The translations under genes were made by a program, and so were the position numbers. Below the pieces are notes generated by a model. The model made no database searches. It was not told where the DNA came from and saw only the letters and a program-made list of their open reading frames with translations. DNA of 64,000 nucleotides from Haliea alexandrii. GTDB lineage: Bacteria > Pseudomonadota > Gammaproteobacteria > Pseudomonadales > Halieaceae. Location: positions 186,001 to 250,000 of the forward strand of contig NZ_RFLW01000001.1 of NCBI RefSeq assembly GCF_003719295.1, read 5' to 3'. Below, piece by piece: positions 16,886 through 26,051 of this stretch. Position 1 is the first letter of the stretch. Every line of letters begins with the position of its first letter.

Positions 16886-18154
16886 ATGAACGACATGAGT
16901 GTCAGCCAGGTGCGGCTGCAAACCAAGGCCGGCAAGCGCTGGTCCAACCATCAGCTGGCGCGCAAGCTGCTGCTGCGCGTACTCGGCAACTTCACGGTTG
17001 GCAGCCTCACCCTGCACGATGGTGGCGAGACATTCCGCATCGGCAACTCGCAGCGCGAAGGCGAGCCTCACGCGGAAGTGACGGTGCACAACCCCGCCGT
17101 CTACGGCAAGCTGCTGTCCGGCGGCACCATAGGCTCGGGCGAAGCCTACATCGAAGGTGACTGGTCCACCCCCGACCTGACCACCGTGACACGTCTGTTC
17201 AGCGCCAACATGCTGACCATGGAAGCCATGGAGGGCGGTCAGTCCTGGCTGGTGCGTCTGGGCCTGAAGCTGGCCCACGGCATGAATCGCAACACCCATT
17301 CCGGTTCACGCCGCAACATCGCCGCCCACTACGACCTGGGCAACGACTTCTTCCGCCTGTTCCTCGACCCGACCATGATGTATTCAGCGGCGATTTTCCC
17401 CGACGCGGACGCCTCGCTGGAAACCGCTTCGCTGGCCAAGCTCGATGAGATCTGCCAGCAGCTGGAGCTTGAGCCCGCCGATCACCTGCTGGAAATAGGC
17501 ACCGGCTGGGGCGGCATGGCCATTCACGCCGCGCAGCACTACGGCTGCCGGGTCACTACCACCACCATCTCCACGGAACAGTACAAGCACACCTGTGAGC
17601 GCGTTGCCGAGCTCGGCCTGGAGGATCGGGTTACCGTGCTCTGTGAGGACTACCGCACCCTCACCGGTCAGTTCGACAAGCTGGTTTCCATCGAGATGAT
17701 TGAAGCGGTCGGGCACCAGTTCTACGGCACGTATTTCGCGCGCTGCAGCGAACTGTTGAAGCCTCACGGCAAAATGGTAATCCAGGCCATTACCATCAGC
17801 GACCAGCGTTATCAGCAGGCGCGCGACACCGTCGACTTCATCAAGCGCTTCATTTTCCCGGGGGGCTGCCTGCCATCGCTGGCGGTGATTGCCCAGCACC
17901 TGGCGCGCGACACCGATATGCAGATGGTACACCTGCGCGATATCACGCTGGACTACGCGCGCACCCTCGCCGCGTGGCGCGAGCGCTTCATGGCGCAACT
18001 CGACACCGTGCGCCGCCAGGGCTTTGATGACCAGTTCATTCGCATGTGGGAGTTTTATCTCTGTTACTGCGAAGGGGGGTTCCGGGAGCGCATCATCGGC
18101 ACCGTGCAGCTCGCCTTTGCCAAGCCCGGCTACCGGCCACCCGCAGTCGGATAA
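16886..18154 (+). CDS. cyclopropane-fatty-acyl-phospholipid synthase-like SAM methyltransferase
   Basis: This 422-residue protein has the Cfa layout: an N-terminal lipid-interaction region containing GGTIGSGEAYIEGDW (about 72-86), then a SAM-binding domain with LEIGTGWGGMAIHAAQHYGC (about 205-224) and VSIEMIEAVGHQFY (about 268-281). Cfa enzymes methylate the double bond of unsaturated acyl chains in membrane phospholipids. In ChrR regulons the homologue makes methylated or furan fatty acids that scavenge singlet oxygen, so the product need not be a cyclopropane. It is the last gene of the divergent operon. Its 3' end overlaps the helicase gene by 25 bases. Confidence 0.9.
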   Translation: MNDMSVSQVRLQTKAGKRWSNHQLARKLLLRVLGNFTVGSLTLHDGGETFRIGNSQREGEPHAEVTVHNPAVYGKLLSGGTIGSGEAYIEGDWSTPDLTTVTRLFSANMLTMEAMEGGQSWLVRLGLKLAHGMNRNTHSGSRRNIAAHYDLGNDFFRLFLDPTMMYSAAIFPDADASLETASLAKLDEICQQLELEPADHLLEIGTGWGGMAIHAAQHYGCRVTTTTISTEQYKHTCERVAELGLEDRVTVLCEDYRTLTGQFDKLVSIEMIEAVGHQFYGTYFARCSELLKPHGKMVIQAITISDQRYQQARDTVDFIKRFIFPGGCLPSLAVIAQHLARDTDMQMVHLRDITLDYARTLAAWRERFMAQLDTVRRQGFDDQFIRMWEFYLCYCEGGFRERIIGTVQLAFAKPGYRPPAVG

Positions 18155-20427
18155 TCCCGATACTCCCACCAGGGCGGCAGCAGCTGGCGCCAACCCGGGT
18201 CGGCGTAGCGAGCGTCTACAAGCAATGCCTTGCCGCGGTCGGTGCTGGTGCGCACCACGCGGCCGAGAGCCTGGCTGATCTTCTGCACCGCAGGGTATTG
18301 GTAGGCGTAGGCGAAGCCACTGCCGTAGCGACTGCCGTATAACTGGCGCAGCTGCTCGTTACCCGGGCTCAGCTGGGGCAGACCGACACCCACCACCACC
18401 ACGCTGGACAGTTCATCGCCTGGCAGGTCGATGCCTTCGCCGAAGGCGCCACCCAGCACACAGAAAGCCGCCACATCCCGTGCCTGCTGCAGCAGCGGCA
18501 GCAACTCTGCCCCGCCCTGCCCGGCGCGGCCCTGCACCCAGCGTTGGCGCCCGTCCGGCCAACCCTGCTCCAGCATGAGCTGCATACAGGCCTCCAGGTA
18601 GCGATAGGAGGGGAAGTAGAGCAGGCAGTTACCCGGCTCGCTGAGCAGCCATTGACGCAACAGCGCAGCGAGCACCGGCAAGCTCGCTGCGCGCTGCTGC
18701 AGACGGGTATCCACATGCGTGGCAATTTGCACCTGCAACTGGTCGCGGCTGAAAGGCGAGGGCGTACACCAGGCGACAGCGCCCGCCTGCAGCCCCAGGG
18801 TATCCAGCGCCCACCGCTGCGGACTCAAGGTGGCAGAAAAGGCGACCAGAGCGTGCATCGCCTGATGGCGAAGGGCCAGCAGTCGCGAGGGCTCCAGGCA
18901 ATGCACCCGCAGCAGCAGGCCCTGGGGCCCGGTGCCACGCTCCAGCTCCAGGCGAAATTCACTTCCCCAGCACTCCAGCAGGCGCTGCCACTGCAGCGCC
19001 AGGAAGTAGACGTCGCGCAGTGCGGGCCGCGACTGCAGCACAAAGGCGTCCAGCGCCTGCTCGGCGTTGACGGCCTCAACACACTCGGCCAGCGCACTGG
19101 CCAGCGTCTCGGGCACCGCATCCAGCCAGTGTCCATCGGGCGTTGACCAGTCCAGCTTCAACAGGGCCAGCAGCTGGCGGTTGAGCCGCTCCAGCACACG
19201 CCGCGTGGCCGCAGGCGCCTCGCGCCGGGCGGTCATCACCAGCGCCTTCGGCAATTCGGCGCCGTACATGCCCCGGGCGCGATCGGGCAAGCCATGGGCC
19301 TCGTCCAGCAACACGGTCCAGCGCCCGCCGCTCGCCGTCAGGTGCTCTGCCAGGTTCGCGGTGGGGCTGAAGATGTGGTGTACGTCCGCCACAATCACAT
19401 CCACCCAGGGCACCAGGTCCAGGCTCAACTGATAGGGGCACACCGCGTGCCGCCCGGCAATATCCGCGAGCCCTTCGCGGTCCAGCAGGGGCGCTTCAAG
19501 CGCTTCATCCAACGCCGCCGGCAGGCGATCATAGTAGCCGCGGGCATAGGGGCAATCATCCGCGTGACAGGCCTTGCCTGGTGCCAGGCAGGCCTGCTCT
19601 TTGGCTGTGAGACTGAGTGCATTGCCGGCATAGCCTTTCTCCACAAACCGCGTCATGGCCTGCTCCGCCGCGCGTCGCCCGCTGATGCGCGTAGTGGCAA
19701 ATACCACCCTGTCATGACGCCCGGTACCCAGCGCCTTCAATGCGGGGTAGAGCACCGCGGCGGTCTTGCCAATGCCGGTAGGGGCTTCCAGCAACAGCTG
19801 ACCCGCCTGATGAATGCACTTGTAGACCCGTTCGGATAGCTCACGCTGACCGGCCCTGAACTGTGCATGAGGAAAGGGGAGCGTAGAGAGGCTGACATCG
19901 CGCCGCTGCAAACGGCGCTGCACCTGTGCCAGCCACTGGCTGTAGCGCCGGAGCGTCGCATGCAGGAACGCATCCAGTTCCGCGCGGCTGTAGTCCTGGC
20001 GCAAGGGGTATTCCTCGTCGGTATCGAGCTGCAACCAGGTCAGTTGCACGGCCATCGCTGGCAAGTCTTCGCTGGCCGCTATCAACGCGGCATAGAGCCG
20101 GCCCTGGGCCAGGTGCAGCTGCGTCACCGAGGCCGGAATACGTGCCGGATCAACGCGGCAGGTCTTGATTTCCTCCACCAGCCCCTGGCTGTGGTCGTAG
20201 CCGTCTGCGCGGCCTGTGACCTGTAGCGCCGGCAGCCCGGCACCCCCGTCCCAGACACACTGCACGGGGAATTCGGCGCGGTAGCTCGCCGGGCGCCGGC
20301 GATAGATTCGCTGGTGCCCCTCAATACCCTGCTGACCGGTGGGAGACGGGGTGAAACGGTGATCAATATCGCCGCTGCGATGGCAGAAAAGCACCAGGTC
20401 ACGCACGGTGACGCGCTGCTCATTCAT
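18130..20427 (-). CDS. PD-(D/E)XK nuclease fused to an XPD/DinG-type Fe-S DNA helicase
   Basis: This 765-residue protein combines two parts. Residues 1-170 resemble a RecB/Cas4-like nuclease: GHQR with H38, GRAD with D75, and the E-x-K pair E86/K88. Residues about 185-765 form an SF2 helicase with Walker A APTGIGKT at 215-222, four cysteines (C280, C287, C292, C330) placed as in the XPD/DinG iron-sulfur domain, and DEAH at 375-378. The C-terminal part has GEGIDLPGDEL and QALGRVVRT (motifs V-VI). The ATG at 20427 overlaps the upstream VRR-NUC gene by eight bases, so the two are translationally coupled. A role in processing branched or crosslinked DNA is inferred. Confidence 0.88.
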   Translation of the reverse strand: MNEQRVTVRDLVLFCHRSGDIDHRFTPSPTGQQGIEGHQRIYRRRPASYRAEFPVQCVWDGGAGLPALQVTGRADGYDHSQGLVEEIKTCRVDPARIPASVTQLHLAQGRLYAALIAASEDLPAMAVQLTWLQLDTDEEYPLRQDYSRAELDAFLHATLRRYSQWLAQVQRRLQRRDVSLSTLPFPHAQFRAGQRELSERVYKCIHQAGQLLLEAPTGIGKTAAVLYPALKALGTGRHDRVVFATTRISGRRAAEQAMTRFVEKGYAGNALSLTAKEQACLAPGKACHADDCPYARGYYDRLPAALDEALEAPLLDREGLADIAGRHAVCPYQLSLDLVPWVDVIVADVHHIFSPTANLAEHLTASGGRWTVLLDEAHGLPDRARGMYGAELPKALVMTARREAPAATRRVLERLNRQLLALLKLDWSTPDGHWLDAVPETLASALAECVEAVNAEQALDAFVLQSRPALRDVYFLALQWQRLLECWGSEFRLELERGTGPQGLLLRVHCLEPSRLLALRHQAMHALVAFSATLSPQRWALDTLGLQAGAVAWCTPSPFSRDQLQVQIATHVDTRLQQRAASLPVLAALLRQWLLSEPGNCLLYFPSYRYLEACMQLMLEQGWPDGRQRWVQGRAGQGGAELLPLLQQARDVAAFCVLGGAFGEGIDLPGDELSSVVVVGVGLPQLSPGNEQLRQLYGSRYGSGFAYAYQYPAVQKISQALGRVVRTSTDRGKALLVDARYADPGWRQLLPPWWEYRDYPTAGGR

Positions 20428-22102
20428 CGGTCCAGACCACCCGCGCCACCCTTGCCGGTATTCCCTGCTCGCCAAAAAACTGCAACCAGCGGCGCTGACT
20501 GTGCTGCAGCTGGTCGCCAGGGCCCTTGACCTCAATCAGGCTGTAGTCGCCGGGCCTTTCACCCAGGGCGATCAGGTCGGGGAAGCCGCGCCGGTTTTCA
20601 CCCGGATCAAACAACATACGCTCCCACACCGCCAGCAAGTGGTCGGCGGGCACGCAGGCCAGCACGCGGGCGAGCAGGTCTGTCGTCAACAGCGGCCAGC
20701 TGACCCAGCGACACTGATAACCGAAGAAGCGCGCCAGGGCAGCCTGCAGCTCTACCTCGAGATCCCCGGCTGCCAGTTCCTGCAGGCGGGTACCAAGCGC
20801 GGTTTCGCGGCGGGCGCGAAACGCCGTTTGATACATATCGGCAGGCACCGCCTGGAAGGGGTTGTGAAAAGCGCCGGGCACCGGCGCAAAAATCTGTTCC
20901 CAGAAGGCCAGGCCAAACAGACTGTTGAACAGGCTGTTCTCGACGTAGTGCACCGACACCCAATCCTTTGCGAGGTGCTCGGCCACAGCGCGCTCCACCC
21001 GCGCATCCGTCCGCGGCAGCTGCAGGTCCACCATCGGCACCGTGCGGCGTCGCCGCGGCGCGGCTGCAACACCGAGCTTACGCTGCAAGCGCGGCAGAAT
21101 GCGCTGCGCCGCATCGCGCTCCTCCTCGCACCAGGGGCTGGCCAACAGCTCTGTGCAGGCGGCCTGGGCGGCCTGCCACTGTTCGCGCTGCTCCAGCACG
21201 CGCACATAACGTTCACGCGCCGGGTGCAGCTGGCTGCGCTGATAGAGCTGTGCCGCCAACGCCCACTCGCCGCGTCGCTCCAGATTGCGGCCCAGGCGGT
21301 TGCACAGCATCCAGTAGCGGCGTTCGCTGGGCGCATGCTGGGGCGCCGCACGCAGCAACTGCTCCGCCAGCAAGTTGAACCCCTCAGCGTCTCCTGCGTC
21401 CTCCAGCAGCCAATGCAGATCCGCCAGCTCGCCCAGCTGCTGGTACTCATCCACCGCTTGACGACAGGAAAAACGACGCTGCTGCCGGGTGAGTGCGTAA
21501 GGGTAGTAGCGGGCGATACCCAGATCACTGAGCACAAAGTCAGTGAGGCTTTGCCGTCGGTTGCCGAAAAACAACAGCTGGAACAGGGCCACAGACTCCA
21601 CCCCCAACGGTGCCACAAGTCGGTCATCGGCTGCCGTGCACAACGCATCGAGCAGTGTGCACACGGGCAAATCGAGGGCCGCCACTTCCTCGACCCACTG
21701 CGCCTTGCTGCGCTGTGCCGACGAACAAAGAGACCCCTGGAAAGCACGCCGCCACTCGGGGAGGGTAAACAGGCGGCCCAGATCCTGCACGTCCAGCGAC
21801 GCTTCGCTCGCCTCCTCGGGCGCAAGCAGCAGATCGAGCGCCTGCAGCTCAGCCAGCAGTGGTTCGATTGCGCCGATCTCGGGGTAGGAGAGCTTCGCCA
21901 CGCGAAACCAGGGGCCGACACGGGAAACCAGCCGCACGTAAAGGCACTGTGCCGGCTCGGAGGCACTGCGCCACTGTGCCAGCCACGCACGCTCCGCCGG
22001 GCTCAGCAGGTCATCATAGAGCGCTTCAACGGTGTCACACAGGCGCTGGAAGTTGTCCCGGTAATAGCGCGGTGCGAGCACCGGGGGCTCAGGTGCGGAC
22101 AT
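20420..22102 (-). CDS. FAN1-like VRR-NUC structure-specific nuclease
   Basis: This 560-residue protein matches bacterial FAN1: an N-terminal region beginning APRYYRDNFQRLCDTV, a helical TPR-like middle (about 230-370), and a C-terminal VRR-NUC nuclease with D509 (FPDLIALGE) and E524-x-K526 (IEVKGPGDQL). Eukaryotic and Pseudomonas FAN1 cut 5' flaps and unhook interstrand crosslinks. The next gene is a nuclease-helicase overlapping by eight bases, and a DMT transporter gene ends six bases upstream. That suggests a DNA-repair operon with a possible efflux partner. Confidence 0.9.
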   Translation of the reverse strand: MSAPEPPVLAPRYYRDNFQRLCDTVEALYDDLLSPAERAWLAQWRSASEPAQCLYVRLVSRVGPWFRVAKLSYPEIGAIEPLLAELQALDLLLAPEEASEASLDVQDLGRLFTLPEWRRAFQGSLCSSAQRSKAQWVEEVAALDLPVCTLLDALCTAADDRLVAPLGVESVALFQLLFFGNRRQSLTDFVLSDLGIARYYPYALTRQQRRFSCRQAVDEYQQLGELADLHWLLEDAGDAEGFNLLAEQLLRAAPQHAPSERRYWMLCNRLGRNLERRGEWALAAQLYQRSQLHPARERYVRVLEQREQWQAAQAACTELLASPWCEEERDAAQRILPRLQRKLGVAAAPRRRRTVPMVDLQLPRTDARVERAVAEHLAKDWVSVHYVENSLFNSLFGLAFWEQIFAPVPGAFHNPFQAVPADMYQTAFRARRETALGTRLQELAAGDLEVELQAALARFFGYQCRWVSWPLLTTDLLARVLACVPADHLLAVWERMLFDPGENRRGFPDLIALGERPGDYSLIEVKGPGDQLQHSQRRWLQFFGEQGIPARVARVVWTDE

Positions 22103-22108
22103 CGGCGG

Positions 22109-23008
22109 CTAGGCCTCGCGGGGCGCTTTCGGCCCGCCCGTCTGCTGCAACAGCACCCCGGGGATAATCAACGCCAGGCCAACCAGCGTGGCCGGGTGAA
22201 TCGCCTCGTCCAGCACAGTGGCAATAAACACCAGCGAGAACAGCGGGGAGAGGAAAATCAGGTTGCCGATACGCGCCACCGAGCTGGTGAGGCGCAGCGC
22301 GCTGGACCAGAGCGCAAAGGTGATGCCCATCTCGAACAGGCCGACGTACAACGCGGCCAGCAGGCCGGTTGTGCCACCGGTGGAGAGCGTTGAAAACAGG
22401 CTGCACACCAGCCATGCCGCGGGTGTGGCCAGAAGAAAATTCAGGCACAGGCTGACCAGCGGATCACCCTGGTTGCGCGTATTGAGAATCCAGTACAGTG
22501 CCCACACCAGTGTACTCCCCAACGCCAGGCCCACGCCGGGCAAGCTGCTGAACTGCATGGCAAAGGGCTGCCCCTGCGTCGCGATAATCACCACACCGCT
22601 GTAACCCAGCGCCACCGCCAACAGGTCGCGGCGCCCCAGCCGCTGCCCCAACAACGGCACTGCCAGTAATGCCAGCGTGATGGCCCAGGTGTAGTTGATG
22701 GTCTGGGCCTGCTGCGCAGGCAGCAGCGCGTAGGCGTGGAGCAGAACCAGATAGTAGAGCAGCGGATTGATTGCCGCCAACAGCAGATAATAGCCGGGGC
22801 GCTGACGCAGGGAGCTCCACAGCTGGCGCTGCCGGCCCTGCCAGCAGACAATGGCCAGCAGCGCGAGCGCGGACGCGGAGACCGACCAGGCAACCAGCTG
22901 GAATACGTCCAGTTCGCGCAGCGCGAGCTTGAAGGCGGTGGCCGCGGTAGACCACAAAAGCACCGCGCTCAAACCCAGATACAGGGCCTTGCGATCATTC
23001 GTTACCAC
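22109..23008 (-). CDS. EamA/DMT-family transporter
   Basis: This 299-residue protein with about ten hydrophobic helices forms two EamA repeats. The N-terminal LGLSAVLLWSTAATAFKLAL and the C-terminal LTSSVARIGNLIFLSPLFSLVF are typical of drug/metabolite exporters. The substrate is unknown. The start is GTG at 23008. It is the first gene of a three-gene minus-strand cluster, six bases from the FAN1-like nuclease gene; export of a DNA-reactive compound would fit but is speculative. Confidence 0.88.
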   Translation of the reverse strand: MVTNDRKALYLGLSAVLLWSTAATAFKLALRELDVFQLVAWSVSASALALLAIVCWQGRQRQLWSSLRQRPGYYLLLAAINPLLYYLVLLHAYALLPAQQAQTINYTWAITLALLAVPLLGQRLGRRDLLAVALGYSGVVIIATQGQPFAMQFSSLPGVGLALGSTLVWALYWILNTRNQGDPLVSLCLNFLLATPAAWLVCSLFSTLSTGGTTGLLAALYVGLFEMGITFALWSSALRLTSSVARIGNLIFLSPLFSLVFIATVLDEAIHPATLVGLALIIPGVLLQQTGGPKAPREA

Positions 23009-23133
23009 AGTGCCGCCATTGTTCGCCTCCCTCTCCCGGCGTCGCCCATGCTGTACCCGGGCTGTAGTTTAAGGCATTCTTCTGCCCTGAAGATGCCGAT
23101 TCAGTCCCCGCCGCAACAACGCGAGAACCTCTC

Positions 23134-24624
23134 TTGAGTGACCAGACGCCTCACTACCGTCCGCTGACCACCGGCCTTGCGCTGACCCCGGTGGTATTCC
23201 TGACCGTGCTGCTGGCCGCTTCGGTCTACCTGTTCGGCTCGGATTCGTCCTACGGCGCCAACCAGATTGCGCTACTGCTGGCCGCCTGCGTGGCAGCGCT
23301 GGTGGGCAAGCGCATCGGGCTCACCTGGCACGCCACCCAGGAAGGCATTATCCACGGCATTTCCGTAGGCCTGGGGCCCACGCTGATCCTGCTGTCGGTG
23401 GGTATGCTGATCGGTACCTGGATACTCTCTGGCACCGTGCCTGCCATGATCTACTATGGCGTCGAGATACTCAATCCATCGGTCTTCTATGCCGCCAGCG
23501 CCGCTATCTGTGCCATTGTGGCGGTGAGTATCGGCAGCTCCTGGACCGTTGCCGGCACCCTCGGTATCGGCCTTATGGGTATCGCCGGCAGCTTCGGCCT
23601 GTCACCGGCCATCACCGCTGGCGCCATTGTGTCCGGCGCCTACTTCGGCGACAAGCTCTCACCCATGTCGGACACCACCAACCTCGCGGCGGCCGCCACC
23701 GGCGTCGACCTGTTCGACCACATTCGCCACATGCTCTGGACCACCGTGCCCGGGTTTACCCTGGCATTGCTGGGCTTTCTGCTGATCGGGGGCGGCGAGG
23801 CTGCAACCCCCGAGGAAATCGCGGCCCTGCAAACAAGCCTGTCACAAGAATTCGATATCGGCTGGCACCTGCTGTTGCCGCTGATCCTCATGCTGGGGCT
23901 TATCTACAAGCGCTTCCCCGCGTTTCCTTCCATTGTTATCAGCGCGCTGGTGGGCGCCGTGTTCGCGGTGCTGTTCCAACCCCAGGCCGTGCGCGAGCTG
24001 GCCGGCAACAGCGCTGAGCTCAACCAGGCCGCACTGCTGCTGCAGGGCGTGTGGATCAGCCTGTTCGACGGCTATGTCGCCAACAGCGGCAACCGTTTTC
24101 TCGACGACCTGCTGAGCAAGGGCGGCATGAGCAGCATGCTCAACACGGTGTGGCTGATTATCTGTGCACTGGCCTTTGGCGGCGCACTGGAGCGCACCGG
24201 CATCCTCGACCACCTGTTGCGCAAGATCCTGCAACGGGTACACAGCGCGGCGGGGCTGGTGGGGGCGACGGTCGGCACCTGTGTCGCCACCAACGTGCTG
24301 GCGGCTGACCAGTTCATTTCCGTTGCCCTGCCGGGGCGCATGTTCCGCGATGAATACGCACGTCGCGGCCTGTCGCGGCTGAACCTGTCGCGCACCCTGG
24401 AGGATTCCGCCACCCTCACCTCGGCCCTCATCCCCTGGAATACCTGTGGCGCCTACATGTCAGCCACACTCGGCGTGGCCACCCTGAGTTATGCGCCCTT
24501 TGCCTTTTTCAACCTGCTGTGCCCGCTGCTGGCTATCGGCTATGCCTTCTTCCACTTCGCCCAGAAGCCCCTGGAAGCTGACGCCGCCCCCACAGCGAGC
24601 CAGGCAGCGGGCCAGGGCGCGTGA
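23134..24624 (+). CDS. nhaC: NhaC-family Na+/H+ antiporter
   Basis: This 496-residue inner-membrane protein has about 11-12 helices. SVGMLIGTWILSGTVPAMIYYG, SSWTVAGTLGIGLMGI and GAYFGDKLSPMSDTTNLAAA are NhaC signatures. Members exchange Na+ for H+, and some (MleN) exchange malate plus H+ for lactate plus Na+, so the substrate is not certain. The start is TTG at 23134, preceded by a weak GAGA site. The stop overlaps the next GTG by four bases. Sodium export suits a marine organism. Confidence 0.88.
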   Translation: MSDQTPHYRPLTTGLALTPVVFLTVLLAASVYLFGSDSSYGANQIALLLAACVAALVGKRIGLTWHATQEGIIHGISVGLGPTLILLSVGMLIGTWILSGTVPAMIYYGVEILNPSVFYAASAAICAIVAVSIGSSWTVAGTLGIGLMGIAGSFGLSPAITAGAIVSGAYFGDKLSPMSDTTNLAAAATGVDLFDHIRHMLWTTVPGFTLALLGFLLIGGGEAATPEEIAALQTSLSQEFDIGWHLLLPLILMLGLIYKRFPAFPSIVISALVGAVFAVLFQPQAVRELAGNSAELNQAALLLQGVWISLFDGYVANSGNRFLDDLLSKGGMSSMLNTVWLIICALAFGGALERTGILDHLLRKILQRVHSAAGLVGATVGTCVATNVLAADQFISVALPGRMFRDEYARRGLSRLNLSRTLEDSATLTSALIPWNTCGAYMSATLGVATLSYAPFAFFNLLCPLLAIGYAFFHFAQKPLEADAAPTASQAAGQGA

Positions 24625-25100
24625 GCATGGCGGCGCTGGTGTGGGATCATCCGCAGCCCTTCACTCTGCCAACGCAGGTGGCGCCCGCGGACATCGACGG
24701 CCTGCAACACACCAATAACACAGTGTACGTGAAATGGTGCGAGCAGGTGGCCTGGGCCCACTCTGTACACTTGGGCCTGGACCTGGACAGCTATCGCCGG
24801 CTGGACCGCGCCATGGCCATCACCCACAGTGAGTACGACTACCTGCAGGCCTCGCGCGAAGGTGATGAGCTGATTGCCGGTACCTGGATCGTCAGCTGGG
24901 ATCGACGCCTGACCATGGAACGCCGCTTCCAGATCCAGCGTCCGGCGGATGGCGCCACATTGTTGCGCGGCATGATGCGCTTTGCCTGTATCGAGATCAG
25001 CAGCGGACGGCCCCGGCGCATGCCGGCAGAATTCATCGACGGCTACGGCCCGGCCGTGCTCACTGCGCCCTCAGCAGCGCTCCCAGGAAAAGGCCAGTAG
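24621..25100 (+). CDS. acyl-CoA thioesterase, 4HBT (hot-dog) family
   Basis: This 159-residue single hot-dog domain protein has the 4-hydroxybenzoyl-CoA thioesterase pattern ADIDGLQHTNNTVYVKWCEQ with the active-site-region Asp. Such enzymes hydrolyse acyl-CoA thioesters in the cytoplasm; the acyl chain is unknown. The GTG overlaps the nhaC stop (GTGA), and an ATG six bases later is an alternative start. The last 30 bases overlap the convergent epmA gene. Confidence 0.85.
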   Translation: MSMAALVWDHPQPFTLPTQVAPADIDGLQHTNNTVYVKWCEQVAWAHSVHLGLDLDSYRRLDRAMAITHSEYDYLQASREGDELIAGTWIVSWDRRLTMERRFQIQRPADGATLLRGMMRFACIEISSGRPRRMPAEFIDGYGPAVLTAPSAALPGKGQ

Positions 25101-26030
25101 ACGCCGTATATCGGTTTCCCCGCTGGCCAGCAGCAACAGCCGATCCAGCCCCAGCGCAACACCGCTCACTGCGGGCAAGCCCGCCGCCAGCGCCGCCAGT
25201 AAAGCCTCATCCAGCGGCCGCTCAGGCTGCCCGGCCGCCGCGCGCTGTCGATTGTCCGCCTCGAAGCGGGCGCGCTGCTCCACCACATCATCCAGCTCGT
25301 GGTAGCCATTGGCCACCTCCACACCGTCGATGTAGAGCTCGAACCGTTCGCCCACCACCTCGCCATCGCGCTGCGCCAGCCGGGCGAGGGCGGCTTGGCT
25401 GGCCGGGTAATCGTAGACAAAACACAGGCCCTGCCCCGCCAGCCAGGGCTCCACAGCGTGCGTCAGCAACAGGTCCAGCCACAGGTCGCGGCCGCCGGCC
25501 AGGGTGCCCGGGTCGGTCAGCTGGCGTGCGGTGCGCTGCAGCGTGGCAATGTCGGCAGTAAACGGGTCAAGCTGCAGGCAGCGCTGGAACAGCTCCCGGT
25601 AGGTGAACGCCTGCCAGGGCCGCTCACCCAGGCAGCTGCACACCAGTGCCGCCACCTCCGCCATCAGCGCGTGATGATCCATGCCCGGGCGATACCACTC
25701 CAGCAAAGTGAATTCGGGGTTGTGGCGGCGCCCGGCTTCACCATCGCGAAACGCCTTGCAGATCTGGTAGATGGGGCCACTGCCTGCCGCCAGCAGGCGC
25801 TTCATGGCGTATTCGGGCGAGGTTTGCAGAAACCGCGGCGCGTGGGTCAGCGATTCCCCGCGCTCCACGAGCAGCGGCTCAATGGCCGGGTCGGTAATGC
25901 CGCGTGAGCAAAGAAGTGGTGTCTCGACTTCGAGCACGCCGCGAGCGGCAAAAAAAGCGCGAATCTGCGCCAGCAGCTGGGCGCGCTGGCGCAGTTGCGC
26001 AAGGGCTGCACCGGGCCGCCAGTCACTCAT
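25071..26030 (-). CDS. epmA: elongation factor P--(R)-beta-lysine ligase
   Basis: This 319-residue enzyme (also PoxA, GenX, YjeA) is a truncated class II lysyl-tRNA synthetase that attaches (R)-beta-lysine to EF-P. Motif 2-like RHNPEFTLLEWYRPG and motif 3-like GVALGLDRLLLLA are clear, and the anticodon-binding domain is absent as expected. It lies 21 bases downstream of efp on the same strand, so the modifier and its target are co-transcribed. The aminomutase EpmB is not in this window. Confidence 0.96.
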   Translation of the reverse strand: MSDWRPGAALAQLRQRAQLLAQIRAFFAARGVLEVETPLLCSRGITDPAIEPLLVERGESLTHAPRFLQTSPEYAMKRLLAAGSGPIYQICKAFRDGEAGRRHNPEFTLLEWYRPGMDHHALMAEVAALVCSCLGERPWQAFTYRELFQRCLQLDPFTADIATLQRTARQLTDPGTLAGGRDLWLDLLLTHAVEPWLAGQGLCFVYDYPASQAALARLAQRDGEVVGERFELYIDGVEVANGYHELDDVVEQRARFEADNRQRAAAGQPERPLDEALLAALAAGLPAVSGVALGLDRLLLLASGETDIRRLLAFSWERC

Positions 26031-26051
26031 ATGCTGCGCCGGGGGCGTAGC

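Noticed and set aside
20408-22393. 661-codon open frame on the plus strand opposite the FAN1-like gene
   Set aside because: The opposite strand encodes a clear VRR-NUC protein with catalytic residues; the plus-strand product is His/Gln/Arg-rich shadow sequence.
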